The position numbers were made by a program, and so were the translations under genes. A model generated the notes under the pieces. It was given only the letters and a program-made list of their open reading frames with translations. It did no database searches and was not told the origin of the DNA. 64,000 nucleotides of DNA from Arthrobacter sp. PAMC25564 (GTDB lineage: Bacteria; Actinomycetota; Actinomycetes; Actinomycetales; Micrococcaceae): positions 1,922,001-1,986,000 of the forward strand of contig NZ_CP039290.1 of assembly GCF_004798705.1 (NCBI RefSeq). Direction: 5' to 3'. This document shows positions 28,042 to 38,097 of the stretch, piece after piece (the first letter of the stretch is position 1; each line of letters starts with the position of its first letter).

Positions 28042-28077
28042 GGGACTGCCGGGACCCCACCAGGTTCCGGCAGTCCC
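28042..28077 (+). promoter_or_regulatory. Strong hairpin between atpA and atpG
   Basis: GGGACTGCCGGGACC (28042-28056) pairs along its whole length with GGTTCCGGCAGTCCC (28063-28077), with one G-U pair in RNA and a 6-nt loop. No T-run follows and the operon clearly continues, so it is probably an attenuating or mRNA-stabilising structure rather than an end point. Confidence 0.55.
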
Positions 28078-28106
28078 GGCCCCCGGGATCTTAGGAAAGG
28101 ATAAGT

Positions 28107-29000
28107 ATGGGAGCCCAGATCCGGGTCTACCGCCAGAAGATCAGCTCGACGACCTCGATGCGCAAGATCTTCAAGGCGATGGAACTGATCGCTACCTCGC
28201 GCATCGGCAAGGCCCGAGCACGCGTAGCAGCTTCACTGCCTTACGCAAACGCGATCACGCGCGCCGTTTCTGCTGTTGCAAGCCAGAGCGAAATCGACCA
28301 CCCGCTGGTCACCGAACCGGAGCAGATCCGCCGTGCCGCCGTCCTGGTAATCACCTCGGACCGTGGCCTCGCAGGTTCCTACTCGGCGAGTGTGCTCAAG
28401 CAAGCGGAAGGTCTCAACGAGCTGCTGCTTGAGGAAGGCAAGGAAGTCAAGATGTACCTGGTCGGCCGCAAGGCCCAGGCATACTTCGACTTCCGGAACC
28501 GCCCTTACGGGCGTGTCTGGACCGGCGGCACGGACGCACCGGAGTTTGCCACCGCGCAGGAAATCAGCGAGGCATTGCTGGCAGACTTCGCGACGGCCTA
28601 TGAAGAGGGCGGCGTCGACGAGATCCATGTCGTCTACACCCGCTTCAAGTCGATGGTTGTCCAGGAGCCGACGGTTGTCCGTCTCCTCCCGCTTGAGGTT
28701 GTCGAAGAGCAGGCCGCGTCCGAATCGGATCTCCTGCCGCTCTACGAATTCGAGCCGGAAACGGAGCAGGTTCTTGATGCTCTGCTGCCGCGCTACATCG
28801 AGTCCCGTATCTTCGCCGCAATGTTGCAGGCAGCCGCTTCGGAGCTCGCTGCACGCCAGCGCGCGATGAAGTCCGCCGGCGACAACGCCACGGACCTCAT
28901 CAAGAAATTCACGCGTCTGCGCAACACTGCCCGCCAGGCTGAGATTACGCAGGAGCTTTCCGAAATCGTTGCCGGCGCTGACGCCTTGAACGCGTCCTAG
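28107..29000 (+). CDS. atpG: ATP synthase F1 subunit gamma
   Basis: A protein of 297 residues forming the rotating central shaft. The N-terminal coiled-coil helix ([20 protein letters not shown]) and the C-terminal helix ([20 protein letters not shown] followed by [19 protein letters not shown]) are the conserved pair that inserts into the alpha-beta hexamer. AGGAAAGGA lies just before the ATG. A stable hairpin separates it from atpA. Confidence 0.96.
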   Translation: MGAQIRVYRQKISSTTSMRKIFKAMELIATSRIGKARARVAASLPYANAITRAVSAVASQSEIDHPLVTEPEQIRRAAVLVITSDRGLAGSYSASVLKQAEGLNELLLEEGKEVKMYLVGRKAQAYFDFRNRPYGRVWTGGTDAPEFATAQEISEALLADFATAYEEGGVDEIHVVYTRFKSMVVQEPTVVRLLPLEVVEEQAASESDLLPLYEFEPETEQVLDALLPRYIESRIFAAMLQAAASELAARQRAMKSAGDNATDLIKKFTRLRNTARQAEITQELSEIVAGADALNAS

Positions 29001-29049
29001 CCGGTCCGGGTCCGGATCCAGCTGTACCTGCACCAAAGAATAAACTTAA

Positions 29050-30537
<1,488 letters not shown>

Positions 30538-30538
30538 T

Positions 30539-30823
30539 ATGGCTGAGCTTGAGGTTGAGATTGTCGCAGCGGACCACTTTGTGTGGTCCGGAGCGGCCAA
30601 GATGGTCAAGGCCCGCACCAGCGATGGTGAAATCGGAATCCTGCCCGGCCACTCGCCCCTGCTGGCGATTCTGGCCGAAGGTGAACTGGCCATCGAGCCG
30701 GTGTCCGGTGACCGCATCGCAGTAGTTGTCGACGGCGGGTTCTTCTCCGTCGACAACAACCGCGTTGTCATTGTTGCTGACAACGCCCAAATGGGTGACG
30801 CGGCTACTGCTGGGATCCGCTAG
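30539..30823 (+). CDS. atpC: ATP synthase F1 subunit epsilon, short form
   Basis: A protein of 94 residues that contains the N-terminal beta-sandwich of epsilon (LEVEIVAADHFVWSGAAKMV, then GEIGILPGHSPLLAIL). E. coli epsilon is about 139 residues. The C-terminal two-helix domain, which inhibits ATP hydrolysis in many species, is absent. The stop codon is clean and the next gene follows at once, so this looks like a natural short form, as seen in relatives. ATG 30539 is one base after the atpD stop. Confidence 0.93.
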   Translation: MAELEVEIVAADHFVWSGAAKMVKARTSDGEIGILPGHSPLLAILAEGELAIEPVSGDRIAVVVDGGFFSVDNNRVVIVADNAQMGDAATAGIR

Positions 30824-30833
30824 CACGACCTTG

Positions 30834-31265
30834 ATGAACGATACCGGTTTGCCGTTCATCGTCCTGGCGACGCTCTTTGCGTTGCTGGTCATTACACTGT
30901 GCCTTTCGGGGGTGCGCCGCTTCAACCTGCGGCGCGCCCTGGGCACGGTGGACGCCTCCATTTGCACGGCTGGAAACAGCTGGCAGATGGGGGTTTGTCG
31001 TTATCAGGACAATGCCCTGGAGTGGTTCCGCCTGGCCTCCGTGAGCCTGCGTCCGAAGCACACCTTCCGGCGCAGCTCCCTGGAACTGCTGGGCCGCCGC
31101 AAGCCCACCGAGTCCGAGCTGCTTAAGGTGCAGCCTGACTCCGTGATCGTGGAACTCCGGTACGAAGGGCAGGAAGTCCTGCTCGCCATGAGGTTCGACG
31201 CCTACACCGGGCTGTCCTCCTGGCTTGAGGCCGGACCGGTCATCGGCGTCGGCACCTGGCGTTAG
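30834..31265 (+). CDS. DUF2550 family membrane-anchored protein
   Basis: A protein of 143 residues. One N-terminal membrane helix (about residues 5-25, LPFIVLATLFALLVITLCLS) is followed by a soluble domain with GNSWQMGVCRYQDNALEWFR and ELRYEGQEVLLAMRFDAYTGLSSWLEAG split across it. The family is regularly found directly downstream of atpC in actinobacteria. Its function is not established. It starts 10 nt after atpC (ATG 30834; TTG 30831 is possible), so it is likely cotranscribed with the ATP synthase genes. Confidence 0.8.
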   Translation: MNDTGLPFIVLATLFALLVITLCLSGVRRFNLRRALGTVDASICTAGNSWQMGVCRYQDNALEWFRLASVSLRPKHTFRRSSLELLGRRKPTESELLKVQPDSVIVELRYEGQEVLLAMRFDAYTGLSSWLEAGPVIGVGTWR

Positions 31266-31270
31266 CCCCG

Positions 31271-32638
31271 GTGGATTTCATCGAGGACATCAGGCTGGTT
31301 GACGGGCCGGTGCTGTGGATTGCCTGGTTTGCCGGCGCAGCAGGCATGGCCTATCTGCTCTGGCGGAGCGGGCGGCGCCACTCCGTCAGTGCGTCCGCCG
31401 TCGTGCTCGCTGCTGCACTGATGCTCTCGGCCGCCCTCGTGGCGGGGATTCACCTGCTGCTGATCTACGTGCTCTCCGTCTTCCCCGAAGAACTTCCCTG
31501 GGAGACCCTCGTCTGGTCTGTTCCGGCCGTCTCGGGCCTGCTGCTGTGGCTTCTGCGCCTGCACGGTATCTGGGGACGGAAACCCTTCCTTGCGAGCATC
31601 CCGCACGCTCCCCGGCCCGTCGTGCACCGCCTGCGCTCGACCGCCGCCGCCACCGGCGCCCTGCTGGGCGTTGTCGCGCTCTCCGCGGTCCAGATCAACG
31701 TCTATTTCGGGCTGAACCAGACCGTCAGCGACCTGACCGGCACAGCCGTGGCGCGGATCCAGCCGCTCGAAGCCGGCCTGGAGCGGCCCGCCGGAGCCCC
31801 GACCGCCGTCGGCCTCGCCGGATGGAACGCACCGGGAGAACTTCCGGAAGGTGCCGTACGCAGGGCCGAGATCCCCGGCACCAGTTCCGGGTTCCACAGC
31901 CGCGAGGCGTACCTCTACCTTCCGCCCGCCTACCAGAGCTCCCCGCGCCCGGCCCTGCCCGTCCTGGTGCTGTTCTCCGGCCAGCCGGGCGGCCCTGCCG
32001 ACTGGCTCTCCGGGGGCGCACTCCGGGGCCGCCTGGACCGCTTCGCCTCGGCACACAACGGCGTTGCGCCGGTGGTGGTGGTGGTCGACCCGAACGGCTC
32101 GGCCACCGGCAACACCCTGTGCATGGACAGCCGGATAGCTCAGGCGGACACCTTCCTTGCCCGTGACGTGCCGGCATGGATCAACAGGACCCTCGACGTC
32201 GACCCGGATCCCCGGCAGTGGGCCGTGGGGGGCTTCTCCTACGGCGCCACCTGCGCCGTGCAGATGGTGACCCGGCACCCGGAGGTATACAACGCCGCGC
32301 TGGCCTTCTCCAGCGAGAAGGAACCTGCCCTCGCCAAGGAACGCGACAAGACCATCCAGGCATCCTTCGGAGGGGACACCGCGGCCTTCGAACGGCAGAC
32401 GCCGCTGCAGCTCATGAAGGAGCACAGCTTCGCGGGCAGCGCCATCTACTTCGGCGCCGGCGAGCGGGACCCCGAGTTCATCGGCTACATGGACCTGCTG
32501 TCGGCGGCGGCGCGGAACTCCGGGTTTGCGGTGGAAACCCGCCGGATTCCCAATGCCGGGCACTCCTGGGAGACGGCGTCCAAGGGCCTGCCCGGTGGCC
32601 TGGACTTCCTCGCCGGGCGCTGGGGCATCCAGCCATGA
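31271..32638 (+). CDS. Membrane-anchored alpha/beta-hydrolase (putative esterase)
   Basis: A protein of 455 residues. Residues about 1-150 contain four hydrophobic helices; residues about 190-455 form an esterase-D/mycolyltransferase-like alpha/beta-hydrolase domain, probably outside the cell. The nucleophile is S323 in GGFSYG, and the probable catalytic histidine is H431 in AGHSWE. VVVVDPNGSATGN and LPVLVLFSGQPG correspond to the oxyanion region. The start is GTG 31271. Its end overlaps the next gene by 4 nt (ATGA). That gene encodes an aminoacyl-phospholipid synthase, and hydrolases beside such synthases are known to remove the amino acid from the lipid (AhyD of Enterococcus); a similar role is inferred here. 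Confidence 0.82.
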   Translation: MDFIEDIRLVDGPVLWIAWFAGAAGMAYLLWRSGRRHSVSASAVVLAAALMLSAALVAGIHLLLIYVLSVFPEELPWETLVWSVPAVSGLLLWLLRLHGIWGRKPFLASIPHAPRPVVHRLRSTAAATGALLGVVALSAVQINVYFGLNQTVSDLTGTAVARIQPLEAGLERPAGAPTAVGLAGWNAPGELPEGAVRRAEIPGTSSGFHSREAYLYLPPAYQSSPRPALPVLVLFSGQPGGPADWLSGGALRGRLDRFASAHNGVAPVVVVVDPNGSATGNTLCMDSRIAQADTFLARDVPAWINRTLDVDPDPRQWAVGGFSYGATCAVQMVTRHPEVYNAALAFSSEKEPALAKERDKTIQASFGGDTAAFERQTPLQLMKEHSFAGSAIYFGAGERDPEFIGYMDLLSAAARNSGFAVETRRIPNAGHSWETASKGLPGGLDFLAGRWGIQP

Positions 32639-35256
32639 GTCCGAAGACCGGGTCCGGCGGTCAACCCGGGAAGTACAGGGCGTCGCTCCTGGCCATAGGG
32701 CGGCAGGGTGTGCGCCGGACGCTGCAGCACTTCCGTGCCGTGCCGTTCACGCTGGCCGTCCTGGCAGTGTTCGTGGCAACGGGTGCAGCCACCGGCAGTT
32801 TCCTGGACGGGCCGCCGGAGTCGCTGCTGGACGTGGCTTCAGTCAGTGCTCCGGGCCTGAAGGCGGGCCACTGGTGGTCCCTGTTCACCTCGCTGTTCTT
32901 CGCGACCAACCCGCTGGCCTACCTTGCGGCGGCGCTGATGATGCTCACGCTGCTGGGCCTCGCCGAGCGGCAGTTGGGCACGGTGCGCACGGCGGTGTTC
33001 TACTTTGCCGGTCAGTTTGGGGCCGTGACACTGTTCCTGCTGCTGACCCAGCTGGCCCGCTATGCCGGGGACGGCTGGCTCGGACTGATGGTCGATGCGA
33101 CCCTGATCGGCCCCTACGCCGCGATCATGGCCGTCACGCTGGCTGCCAGCGGGCTCCTGCCGATGCTCTGGCAACGGCGGCTGCGGACCGCGGTGTTGTC
33201 CGCGGCGCTGCTGCTGGTGCTCTATGTCGGGCACGCGGAGACCGTCGTGGGCCTCGCCGGTGCGGTGGCCGGGCTGGCGGCGGGCTGGTGGATCCAGGGT
33301 GACAAGGGCACACTGCACCGGCACCGCTCCACCGGCCGTGAAACCCGGAACCTGCTGGCGCTGACGGTCGCCATCTTCGCCGTCGGCCCCATCCTGACAG
33401 CCGCGGTCCGGGCCCCTACCGGTCCGCTCGCCCTGCTGCGTGACGTCGTCCTGAATCCGCTCCCGACGCTGAGTCAGCTCGAGCAGAACTGCGGCGGCAC
33501 CGTCGATGTCACCTGCCTCGAGGCCGGCCGGTCGGGTTTCGCGGGCCCGCTGGGACTCGCGCTCGCCGTGGTCCCCGTCGTGCTGCTGCTCATCTGCGCC
33601 GACGGCATGCGGCATGGCCGCCGGCTGGCCCTGCGGATCGCGATCATCGTCCAGTTCGCCGTGACCGTCCTGGCAGCCGTGTACCTCGCGCTCTTCGCCC
33701 GCATTCCGCACTACCCCAGCAGGGCGCACACGGCCGTGATGGGTTCCGGTTTCGTCCACATCCTGCCGCTCGTGGCCGTCCCGCTGCTCCTGGTGGTGCT
33801 GCTCCTGGCGAACCGGCGGCAGTTCCGCGTCGAGACGGCCCCGCGGGCACGGCGGATCCTGGGCATGGTGGTCGGCGGCACCTGGCTGGTGCTGGCGGGG
33901 AGTTATACCGCAGCGTGGCTGGCCGCCGGGGGAATGGACCGCGACGGCGGCACGCTGGGCCTCGCGGCCGAACTGGCCCGCCAGTACCTGCCGCTTCCGA
34001 TCCCCGGCGCCTACGCGCGGATCTTCCAGAACCGCGACGCCGTCGAGGCCTTCCTGTTCGCCTACTCCGGGATTGTCTTCTGGGTGGTGGCCCTGGCCGC
34101 GGTGTGGCTCGTCCTCCTCGGCCGGCTGCACCGGACGGACGCCGGCTCCGGCGACCGGGACGTGGCCCGCGGGCTGGTCCGCCAGGGCGGGGACTCGCTG
34201 TCCTGGATGGCGCTCTGGGAGCCGAACAAGTACTGGTTCACACCGGACCGCCGCGGGGGAGTGGCCTACCAGCAGCACGGCAACGTCGCGTTGACCCTGT
34301 CCGGCCCGTTGGGCCCGGCGGCCCTCCATGAGGAAACCGCGGCGGGATTCATCACCGACTGTGCCCGGCATGCACTCATCCCGTGCTTCTACTCCTGCAC
34401 CGATGAACTGTGGCCGATGCTCCGGGCACGTGGCTTCCGGCGCGTGGCGGTCGCCCAGGAAACCAGGCTCGCCGTGCGCGAGATCGAGTTCAAGGGCAAG
34501 GAATGGCAAAACGTCCGGACCGCCCTGAACCGCGCGGCCAAGACGGGCGTGCATGCCGTCTGGGGGCGCTACAGCGGCTTTTCGCCGTCCCTGCGCACCC
34601 AGCTGAGCGAGGTGTCCGAAGAATGGGCAGCCCAGAAGCCTGTCCCCGAAATGGGCTTCACGCTCGGCGGAATCGACGAACTCGACGACGACGAGGTGCT
34701 CTGCTGCCTGGCCGTGGACGCCGGGGGACTCGTGCAGGGCGTCACCAGCTGGCTTCCGGTATATGAGGACGGCAGGCTCGTCTGCTGGACCCTGGACTTC
34801 ATGCGCCGGCGCAGCGATGCCTTCCCCGGGGTGATGGAGTTCCTGATCGCTTCCGCGGTGCAGGAGCTGAAGGGCTCGGTGGAAATCATCTCCCTGTCCG
34901 GCTCGCCGCTGGCAAAGGCGTCGCCGCCCTCAGCAGCCGCAGGGACAGTAAAGGAAGCAGGCGCGGACGCTCCGGGCGGGGCGGACGGCGCCGCGCCGGA
35001 AGGACGGGAGTCCGGGGCAGAACCGGAGGGGCTGGCCGGAATCCTCGACGTCGTGGGCCGGGCGCTGGAACCCGTGTATGGCTTCCGCTCACTGGCCACC
35101 TTTAAGTCGCGGTTCAAGCCCGAGTACCGCACCCTGTACCTGTACTACCAGGATCCGCTGCAGCTGCCCGCCATGGGCCGGGCCCTGAGCCAGGCATACC
35201 TCCCAGGGCTTTCGGTGCGGCAAAGCGCACGCCTGCTCAGGACACTCGTGCGCTGA
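32635..35256 (+). CDS. Pseudo-rhomboid plus DUF2156 aminoacyl-phospholipid synthase (MprF-like)
   Basis: A membrane protein of 873 residues. Residues about 40-230 have a rhomboid-like arrangement of helices (WWSLFTSLFFATNPLAYL, LGLAERQLGTVRTAVFYFAG), but where active rhomboids have GxSG this protein reads IGPYAAI, so protease activity is unlikely. More helices follow to about residue 515. The C-terminal part (about 520-873) is the DUF2156 catalytic domain of MprF-type enzymes, which transfer an amino acid from aminoacyl-tRNA to phosphatidylglycerol or diacylglycerol (SLSWMALWEPNKYWF, FYSCTDELWPMLRARGFRR, FMRRRSDAFPGVMEFLI). An Ala/Gly/Glu-rich insertion at about 760-800 interrupts it. The amino acid and lipid are not predictable. 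It is cotranslated with the upstream esterase. Confidence 0.85.
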   Translation: MSPKTGSGGQPGKYRASLLAIGRQGVRRTLQHFRAVPFTLAVLAVFVATGAATGSFLDGPPESLLDVASVSAPGLKAGHWWSLFTSLFFATNPLAYLAAALMMLTLLGLAERQLGTVRTAVFYFAGQFGAVTLFLLLTQLARYAGDGWLGLMVDATLIGPYAAIMAVTLAASGLLPMLWQRRLRTAVLSAALLLVLYVGHAETVVGLAGAVAGLAAGWWIQGDKGTLHRHRSTGRETRNLLALTVAIFAVGPILTAAVRAPTGPLALLRDVVLNPLPTLSQLEQNCGGTVDVTCLEAGRSGFAGPLGLALAVVPVVLLLICADGMRHGRRLALRIAIIVQFAVTVLAAVYLALFARIPHYPSRAHTAVMGSGFVHILPLVAVPLLLVVLLLANRRQFRVETAPRARRILGMVVGGTWLVLAGSYTAAWLAAGGMDRDGGTLGLAAELARQYLPLPIPGAYARIFQNRDAVEAFLFAYSGIVFWVVALAAVWLVLLGRLHRTDAGSGDRDVARGLVRQGGDSLSWMALWEPNKYWFTPDRRGGVAYQQHGNVALTLSGPLGPAALHEETAAGFITDCARHALIPCFYSCTDELWPMLRARGFRRVAVAQETRLAVREIEFKGKEWQNVRTALNRAAKTGVHAVWGRYSGFSPSLRTQLSEVSEEWAAQKPVPEMGFTLGGIDELDDDEVLCCLAVDAGGLVQGVTSWLPVYEDGRLVCWTLDFMRRRSDAFPGVMEFLIASAVQELKGSVEIISLSGSPLAKASPPSAAAGTVKEAGADAPGGADGAAPEGRESGAEPEGLAGILDVVGRALEPVYGFRSLATFKSRFKPEYRTLYLYYQDPLQLPAMGRALSQAYLPGLSVRQSARLLRTLVR

Positions 35257-35277
35257 TTGCCCGTCCCGGGTCGTTCA

Positions 35278-35314
35278 GGCCCGGCAGGAGGCCGGCTGGA
35301 AACGGTGCCGGGCC
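35278..35314 (+). terminator. Possible terminator of the esterase/MprF-like operon, in a 344-nt gap
   Basis: GGCCCGGCA (35278-35286) and TGCCGGGCC (35306-35314) are perfect 9-bp arms with a 19-nt loop, 21 nt after the stop. No T-run follows. The rest of 35315-35525 shows nothing I can support as a gene or site. Confidence 0.35.
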
Positions 35315-35525
35315 GTGACGCATTCGTGCCGGCCCACGATGCAGCCTGAGATGCCCCGCGCCGGGGTCGGTGGATGGACATGGTCCGGTTATGCCCGGTC
35401 CAGGGCGCGACGAATGGGCATGTCCTCCCGACGCGAGGAGGTCCAGGCCGCTTGACCCCGACGAGCTGAGGACGAAGACCACTGGGAGCACGCCCACAAC
35501 GGGGCCCGGCCTGCCCGGCGAAGCC

Positions 35526-35563
35526 AAAAAAATGATCCCCGGCACTGATACCGGGGATCATTT
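35526..35563 (-). terminator. Rho-independent terminator of the cold-shock gene
   Basis: On the minus strand ATGATCCCCGG and CCGGGGATCAT form an 11-bp perfect stem followed by TTTTTTT (plus-strand A-run 35526-35532). It is the most canonical terminator in the window and lies about 40 nt after the csp stop. Confidence 0.9.
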
Positions 35564-35600
35564 CGCGGAGACCGTCGCAGGCGGCTCCCCAAACGGGAGA

Positions 35601-35804
35601 CTAGACCAGCGTTACTCCGGTTGCCTGGGGGCCCTTGGCGCCCTGGCCGATCTCGAACTGAACACGCTGGTTCTCGTCGAGGGTCTTGAAGCCACCGGTC
35701 TGGATCTCGGAATAGTGAACGAAGACATCGCCATCCGCGTCATCCGGGGTGATGAAGCCGAAGCCCTTTTCAGCGTTGAACCACTTGACGGTTCCCTGTG
35801 CCAT
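35601..35804 (-). CDS. Cold-shock protein (CspA family)
   Basis: A single cold-shock domain of 67 residues, a small RNA/DNA chaperone that melts mRNA structure. RNP1 is KGFGFI and RNP2 is VFVHY, both complete, within [23 protein letters not shown] 35804 follows AGGAGA at proper spacing; the longer frame to 35843 lies in the leader. A long structured 5' leader and a strong terminator surround it. Confidence 0.96.
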   Translation of the reverse strand: MAQGTVKWFNAEKGFGFITPDDADGDVFVHYSEIQTGGFKTLDENQRVQFEIGQGAKGPQATGVTLV

Positions 35805-35980
35805 GTATTTCTCCTCATAGTGGAACTTGTTTAAGTCCGGCACACTTCGTGCCGGACTTGGTCACTCTGCGAGAAGAACCGTGGCCTTCGGACCGGATCA
35901 ACCGGACTTCAGCGGCAGGCGCTTCACGCTCGCAACATGTCTTGCGAGCATGAAAGAACACCTACACAAAGACTCGTATA
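35805..35980 (-). promoter_or_regulatory. Long structured 5' leader of the cold-shock gene
   Basis: A TATACG box on the minus strand (35975-35980) would give a leader of about 160 nt. Two perfect stems lie in it: AAGTCCGGCAC/GTGCCGGACTT (35833-35859, 11 bp, 5-nt loop) and GCTCGCAA/TTGCGAGC (35928-35949, 8 bp, 6-nt loop). The AGGAGA ribosome site comes after both. Long refolding leaders are known for cspA of E. coli; a thermosensor role here is inferred. From 35981 to 36135 I see no further feature. Confidence 0.5.
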
Positions 35981-36135
35981 AGAATTCCATGACAGCCGCG
36001 TCTGGTCAACGGTACCGGCGCACAATTCCATAAATTTTGGGCAAAAAACGGATGAACGCGGCCGGCACCCCGGACGTGCAGGAAACGGCAGCGGACGCCG
36101 TTACCGCATCCGTGACCGCCCCGACGGAGGCCCGT

Positions 36136-36831
36136 TCAGAAGAGCCTGGACTCGCTGTCATCGACGCCGCGCATGGCGTCATAGTCGAGTGTGACGCAGT
36201 CAATGCCGCGGTCGTTCGCCAGGACCTTGGCCTGCGGCTTGATCTGTTGCGCGGCGAAGATCCCGCGGACCGGGGCGAGCAGCGGGTCACGGTTCAGCAG
36301 TTCCAGGTACCGGGTGAGCTGTTCGACGCCGTCGATGTCGCCACGCCGTTTGAGCTCGACGGCGACGGTGGCGCCGTCGGCGTCCCTGGCCAGGATGTCC
36401 ACGGGGCCGATCGCGGTGAAGTATTCGCGCCGGATCAGCGAAAACCCGCTGCCGAGGAGCTCGATCTGCTCGGCCAGAAGCCGTTGCAGATCCGCCTCGA
36501 CCCCATCCTTGATCAGGCCCGGGTCCACGCCGAGCTCATGGGAGGTGTCATGCAGCTGTTCATGGATGTTGATGATCAGCCGGTCATCGGTCTTGGCGGA
36601 CTGGACGGTCCACCGCTCGGTCACGCCGAGTTCAACGTCGACCTCGTCCGGGGTGGAGACGCGCAGCGAGGCCGGCGGGCTCATCCAGTTCAACGGCTTG
36701 TAGGATCCGCCGTCGGAATGGACCAGGACGGAGCCGTCGGCCTTGACCAGCAGGAGCCGGGTGGCCAGCGGGAGATGGGCTTTGAGCCGGCCGACATAAT
36801 CAACGGAGCAACGGGCTATGACTAAACGCAC
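36136..36831 (-). CDS. nucS: Mismatch-specific endonuclease NucS
   Basis: A protein of 231 residues. NucS (EndoMS) cuts both strands at mismatches and replaces MutS/MutL repair in actinobacteria. The N-terminal DNA-binding domain starts [16 protein letters not shown]. The C-terminal nuclease domain carries GPVDILARD and VAVELKRRG (the Asp and ExK catalytic residues). The protein ends SRLF, which matches the C-terminal beta-clamp-binding peptide of the family. GTG 36831 is chosen because the conserved N-terminus starts there, 7 nt after a TACTGT box, so it is probably leaderless; the ORF start at 36867 adds unrelated residues. Confidence 0.93.
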   Translation of the reverse strand: MRLVIARCSVDYVGRLKAHLPLATRLLLVKADGSVLVHSDGGSYKPLNWMSPPASLRVSTPDEVDVELGVTERWTVQSAKTDDRLIINIHEQLHDTSHELGVDPGLIKDGVEADLQRLLAEQIELLGSGFSLIRREYFTAIGPVDILARDADGATVAVELKRRGDIDGVEQLTRYLELLNRDPLLAPVRGIFAAQQIKPQAKVLANDRGIDCVTLDYDAMRGVDDSESRLF

Positions 36832-36838
36832 CCGGTCA

Positions 36839-36844
36839 ACAGTA
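36839..36844 (-). promoter_or_regulatory. -10 box of a leaderless nucS transcript
   Basis: TACTGT on the minus strand ends 7 nt before the GTG at 36831. The divergent gene at 36891 starts 60 nt away. Confidence 0.4.
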
Positions 36845-36890
36845 CCGTCTGGAGTGACGGCGGGCATCCGGGCTGAGGCAGAATGGAGGC

Positions 36891-37244
36891 ATGCCCCGTT
36901 CCAACCGACCCCGCCGAGCCGTCTCCGGAAGAACAGCCGCCGGCAAGGCAGCGAAACCCGGGGCGCGGTCCGGCCCGGTGCCGGAGCTGGATCTTGAGCG
37001 GGCGCGGACGGGTGTTGCCCGCCGGGAGAGCGCGCCGGACGGTGAATGGATGGTCCGCTCCATCACGGCCGGCCGGGCGGAGAAAACCTATGTCTGTCCA
37101 GGCTGCTCGACGGCGGTGCTGCCCGGGGTAGCCCACCTGGTGGTCTGGTCGGAGGACCACCTCTTCGGCGCTGCCGCGGGCCTCGCGGAGCGCCGGCACT
37201 GGCATTCCAACTGCTGGACCTCGCGCAGCTACCGCTATCGCTAA
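36891..37244 (+). CDS. Small putative zinc-binding protein next to nucS
   Basis: A protein of 117 residues. The first 40 are basic and disordered ([18 protein letters not shown]). A compact C-terminal part carries CPGC, then H (VAHLVVW) and HWHSNCW, a spacing that could bind one zinc, rather like a degenerate HNH or zinc-ribbon fold. A homologue beside nucS is common in actinobacteria as far as I recall. The function is unknown; a link to DNA repair is only suggested by position. It is divergent from nucS. Confidence 0.65.
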   Translation: MPRSNRPRRAVSGRTAAGKAAKPGARSGPVPELDLERARTGVARRESAPDGEWMVRSITAGRAEKTYVCPGCSTAVLPGVAHLVVWSEDHLFGAAAGLAERRHWHSNCWTSRSYRYR

Positions 37245-37247
37245 GCT
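37242..37247 (+). promoter_or_regulatory. -10 box of a leaderless hydrolase transcript
   Basis: TAAGCT overlaps the stop codon of the preceding gene and ends 7 nt before the ATG at 37255. Confidence 0.45.
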
Positions 37248-37254
37248 GGACAGC

Positions 37255-38070
37255 ATGACTTTTCACTCCGTGGCTTCTGATCCCGCGCCGTTCGTCTTCA
37301 GCCAGCCGGCCGGACCGACGGCGATCCGCGCCTCCACGGTGCTGCCGGCCCGCCGCGAGAACGTGGAGCTCCGCACCGAGGACGGCCACGTGCTGGTGGG
37401 CGAGCTCGCGGTCCCGGAAACCGGCGGCATCAAGGCGACCATCATCACGCTCCACCCGCTGCCGACGCACGGCGGCTTCATGGATTCCCATGTCTTCCGG
37501 AAGGCCTCCTACCGCCTGCCGGCCCTGGCCGGAATTGCCGTGCTCCGCTTCAACACCCGGGGCACCGCCTCGCCCAGGGGAACCAGCGGCGGGGTCTTTG
37601 AAGGGGGAGTGGGTGAACGCCTCGACGTCGAGGCCGCCGTCCGGTTCGCCGTCGAGCGGGGCCTGCCCAACCGCTGGCTGGTGGGCTGGTCCTTCGGCAC
37701 CGAACTGGCGCTGATGTACGGGGCGTCCGAGCCGGTGGCCTCCGAGGTGGAGGGCGCCATCCTGCTTTCGCCGCCGCTGCACCGGGCCACGGACGTGCAC
37801 CTGAAGGAATGGGCGGACGCCGGCAAGCCGCTGAAGGTCCTGGTCCCGGAGCATGACGACTACCTGCAGCCGGCTGCCGCCGCGGAGCGTTTCGCCGCGG
37901 TGCCCCAGGCCGTCGTGGTGGGGGTCGACGGCGCGAAGCACCTCTGGGTGGGGGAGAAGTACGCCTCCCGCGTGCTCAACGAGATCGTGGCTGAGGTCAT
38001 CCCGGGGCCCGCCGGCGGGGCCTCCCTGCCATCGGAATGGGACGGGCCGGTCGCCACCGCGCACGCCTGA
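37255..38070 (+). CDS. Alpha/beta-hydrolase
   Basis: A cytosolic alpha/beta-hydrolase of 271 residues. The nucleophile is S146 in VGWSFG. The strand-turn LHPLPTHGG and RFNTRGTASPRG resemble the dienelactone-hydrolase/peptidase group with a conserved arginine region. EHDDYLQP holds the probable acid and GAKHLWVG the probable histidine. No signal peptide. The substrate cannot be inferred. A TAAGCT box sits 7 nt before the ATG. Confidence 0.85.
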   Translation: MTFHSVASDPAPFVFSQPAGPTAIRASTVLPARRENVELRTEDGHVLVGELAVPETGGIKATIITLHPLPTHGGFMDSHVFRKASYRLPALAGIAVLRFNTRGTASPRGTSGGVFEGGVGERLDVEAAVRFAVERGLPNRWLVGWSFGTELALMYGASEPVASEVEGAILLSPPLHRATDVHLKEWADAGKPLKVLVPEHDDYLQPAAAAERFAAVPQAVVVGVDGAKHLWVGEKYASRVLNEIVAEVIPGPAGGASLPSEWDGPVATAHA

Positions 38071-38097
38071 GCCGGGAAGACCCGGGCGGTTACCGGA

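Noticed and set aside
31740..32166. Overlapping frame with high Arg/Pro content in the esterase gene
   Set aside because: Arg/Pro/Ala-rich shadow of the +1 frame, common in high-GC coding DNA.
36037..36825. Open frame of 262 codons on the plus strand over nucS
   Set aside because: NucS on the minus strand has the full family pattern; the plus-strand frame is a compositional shadow.
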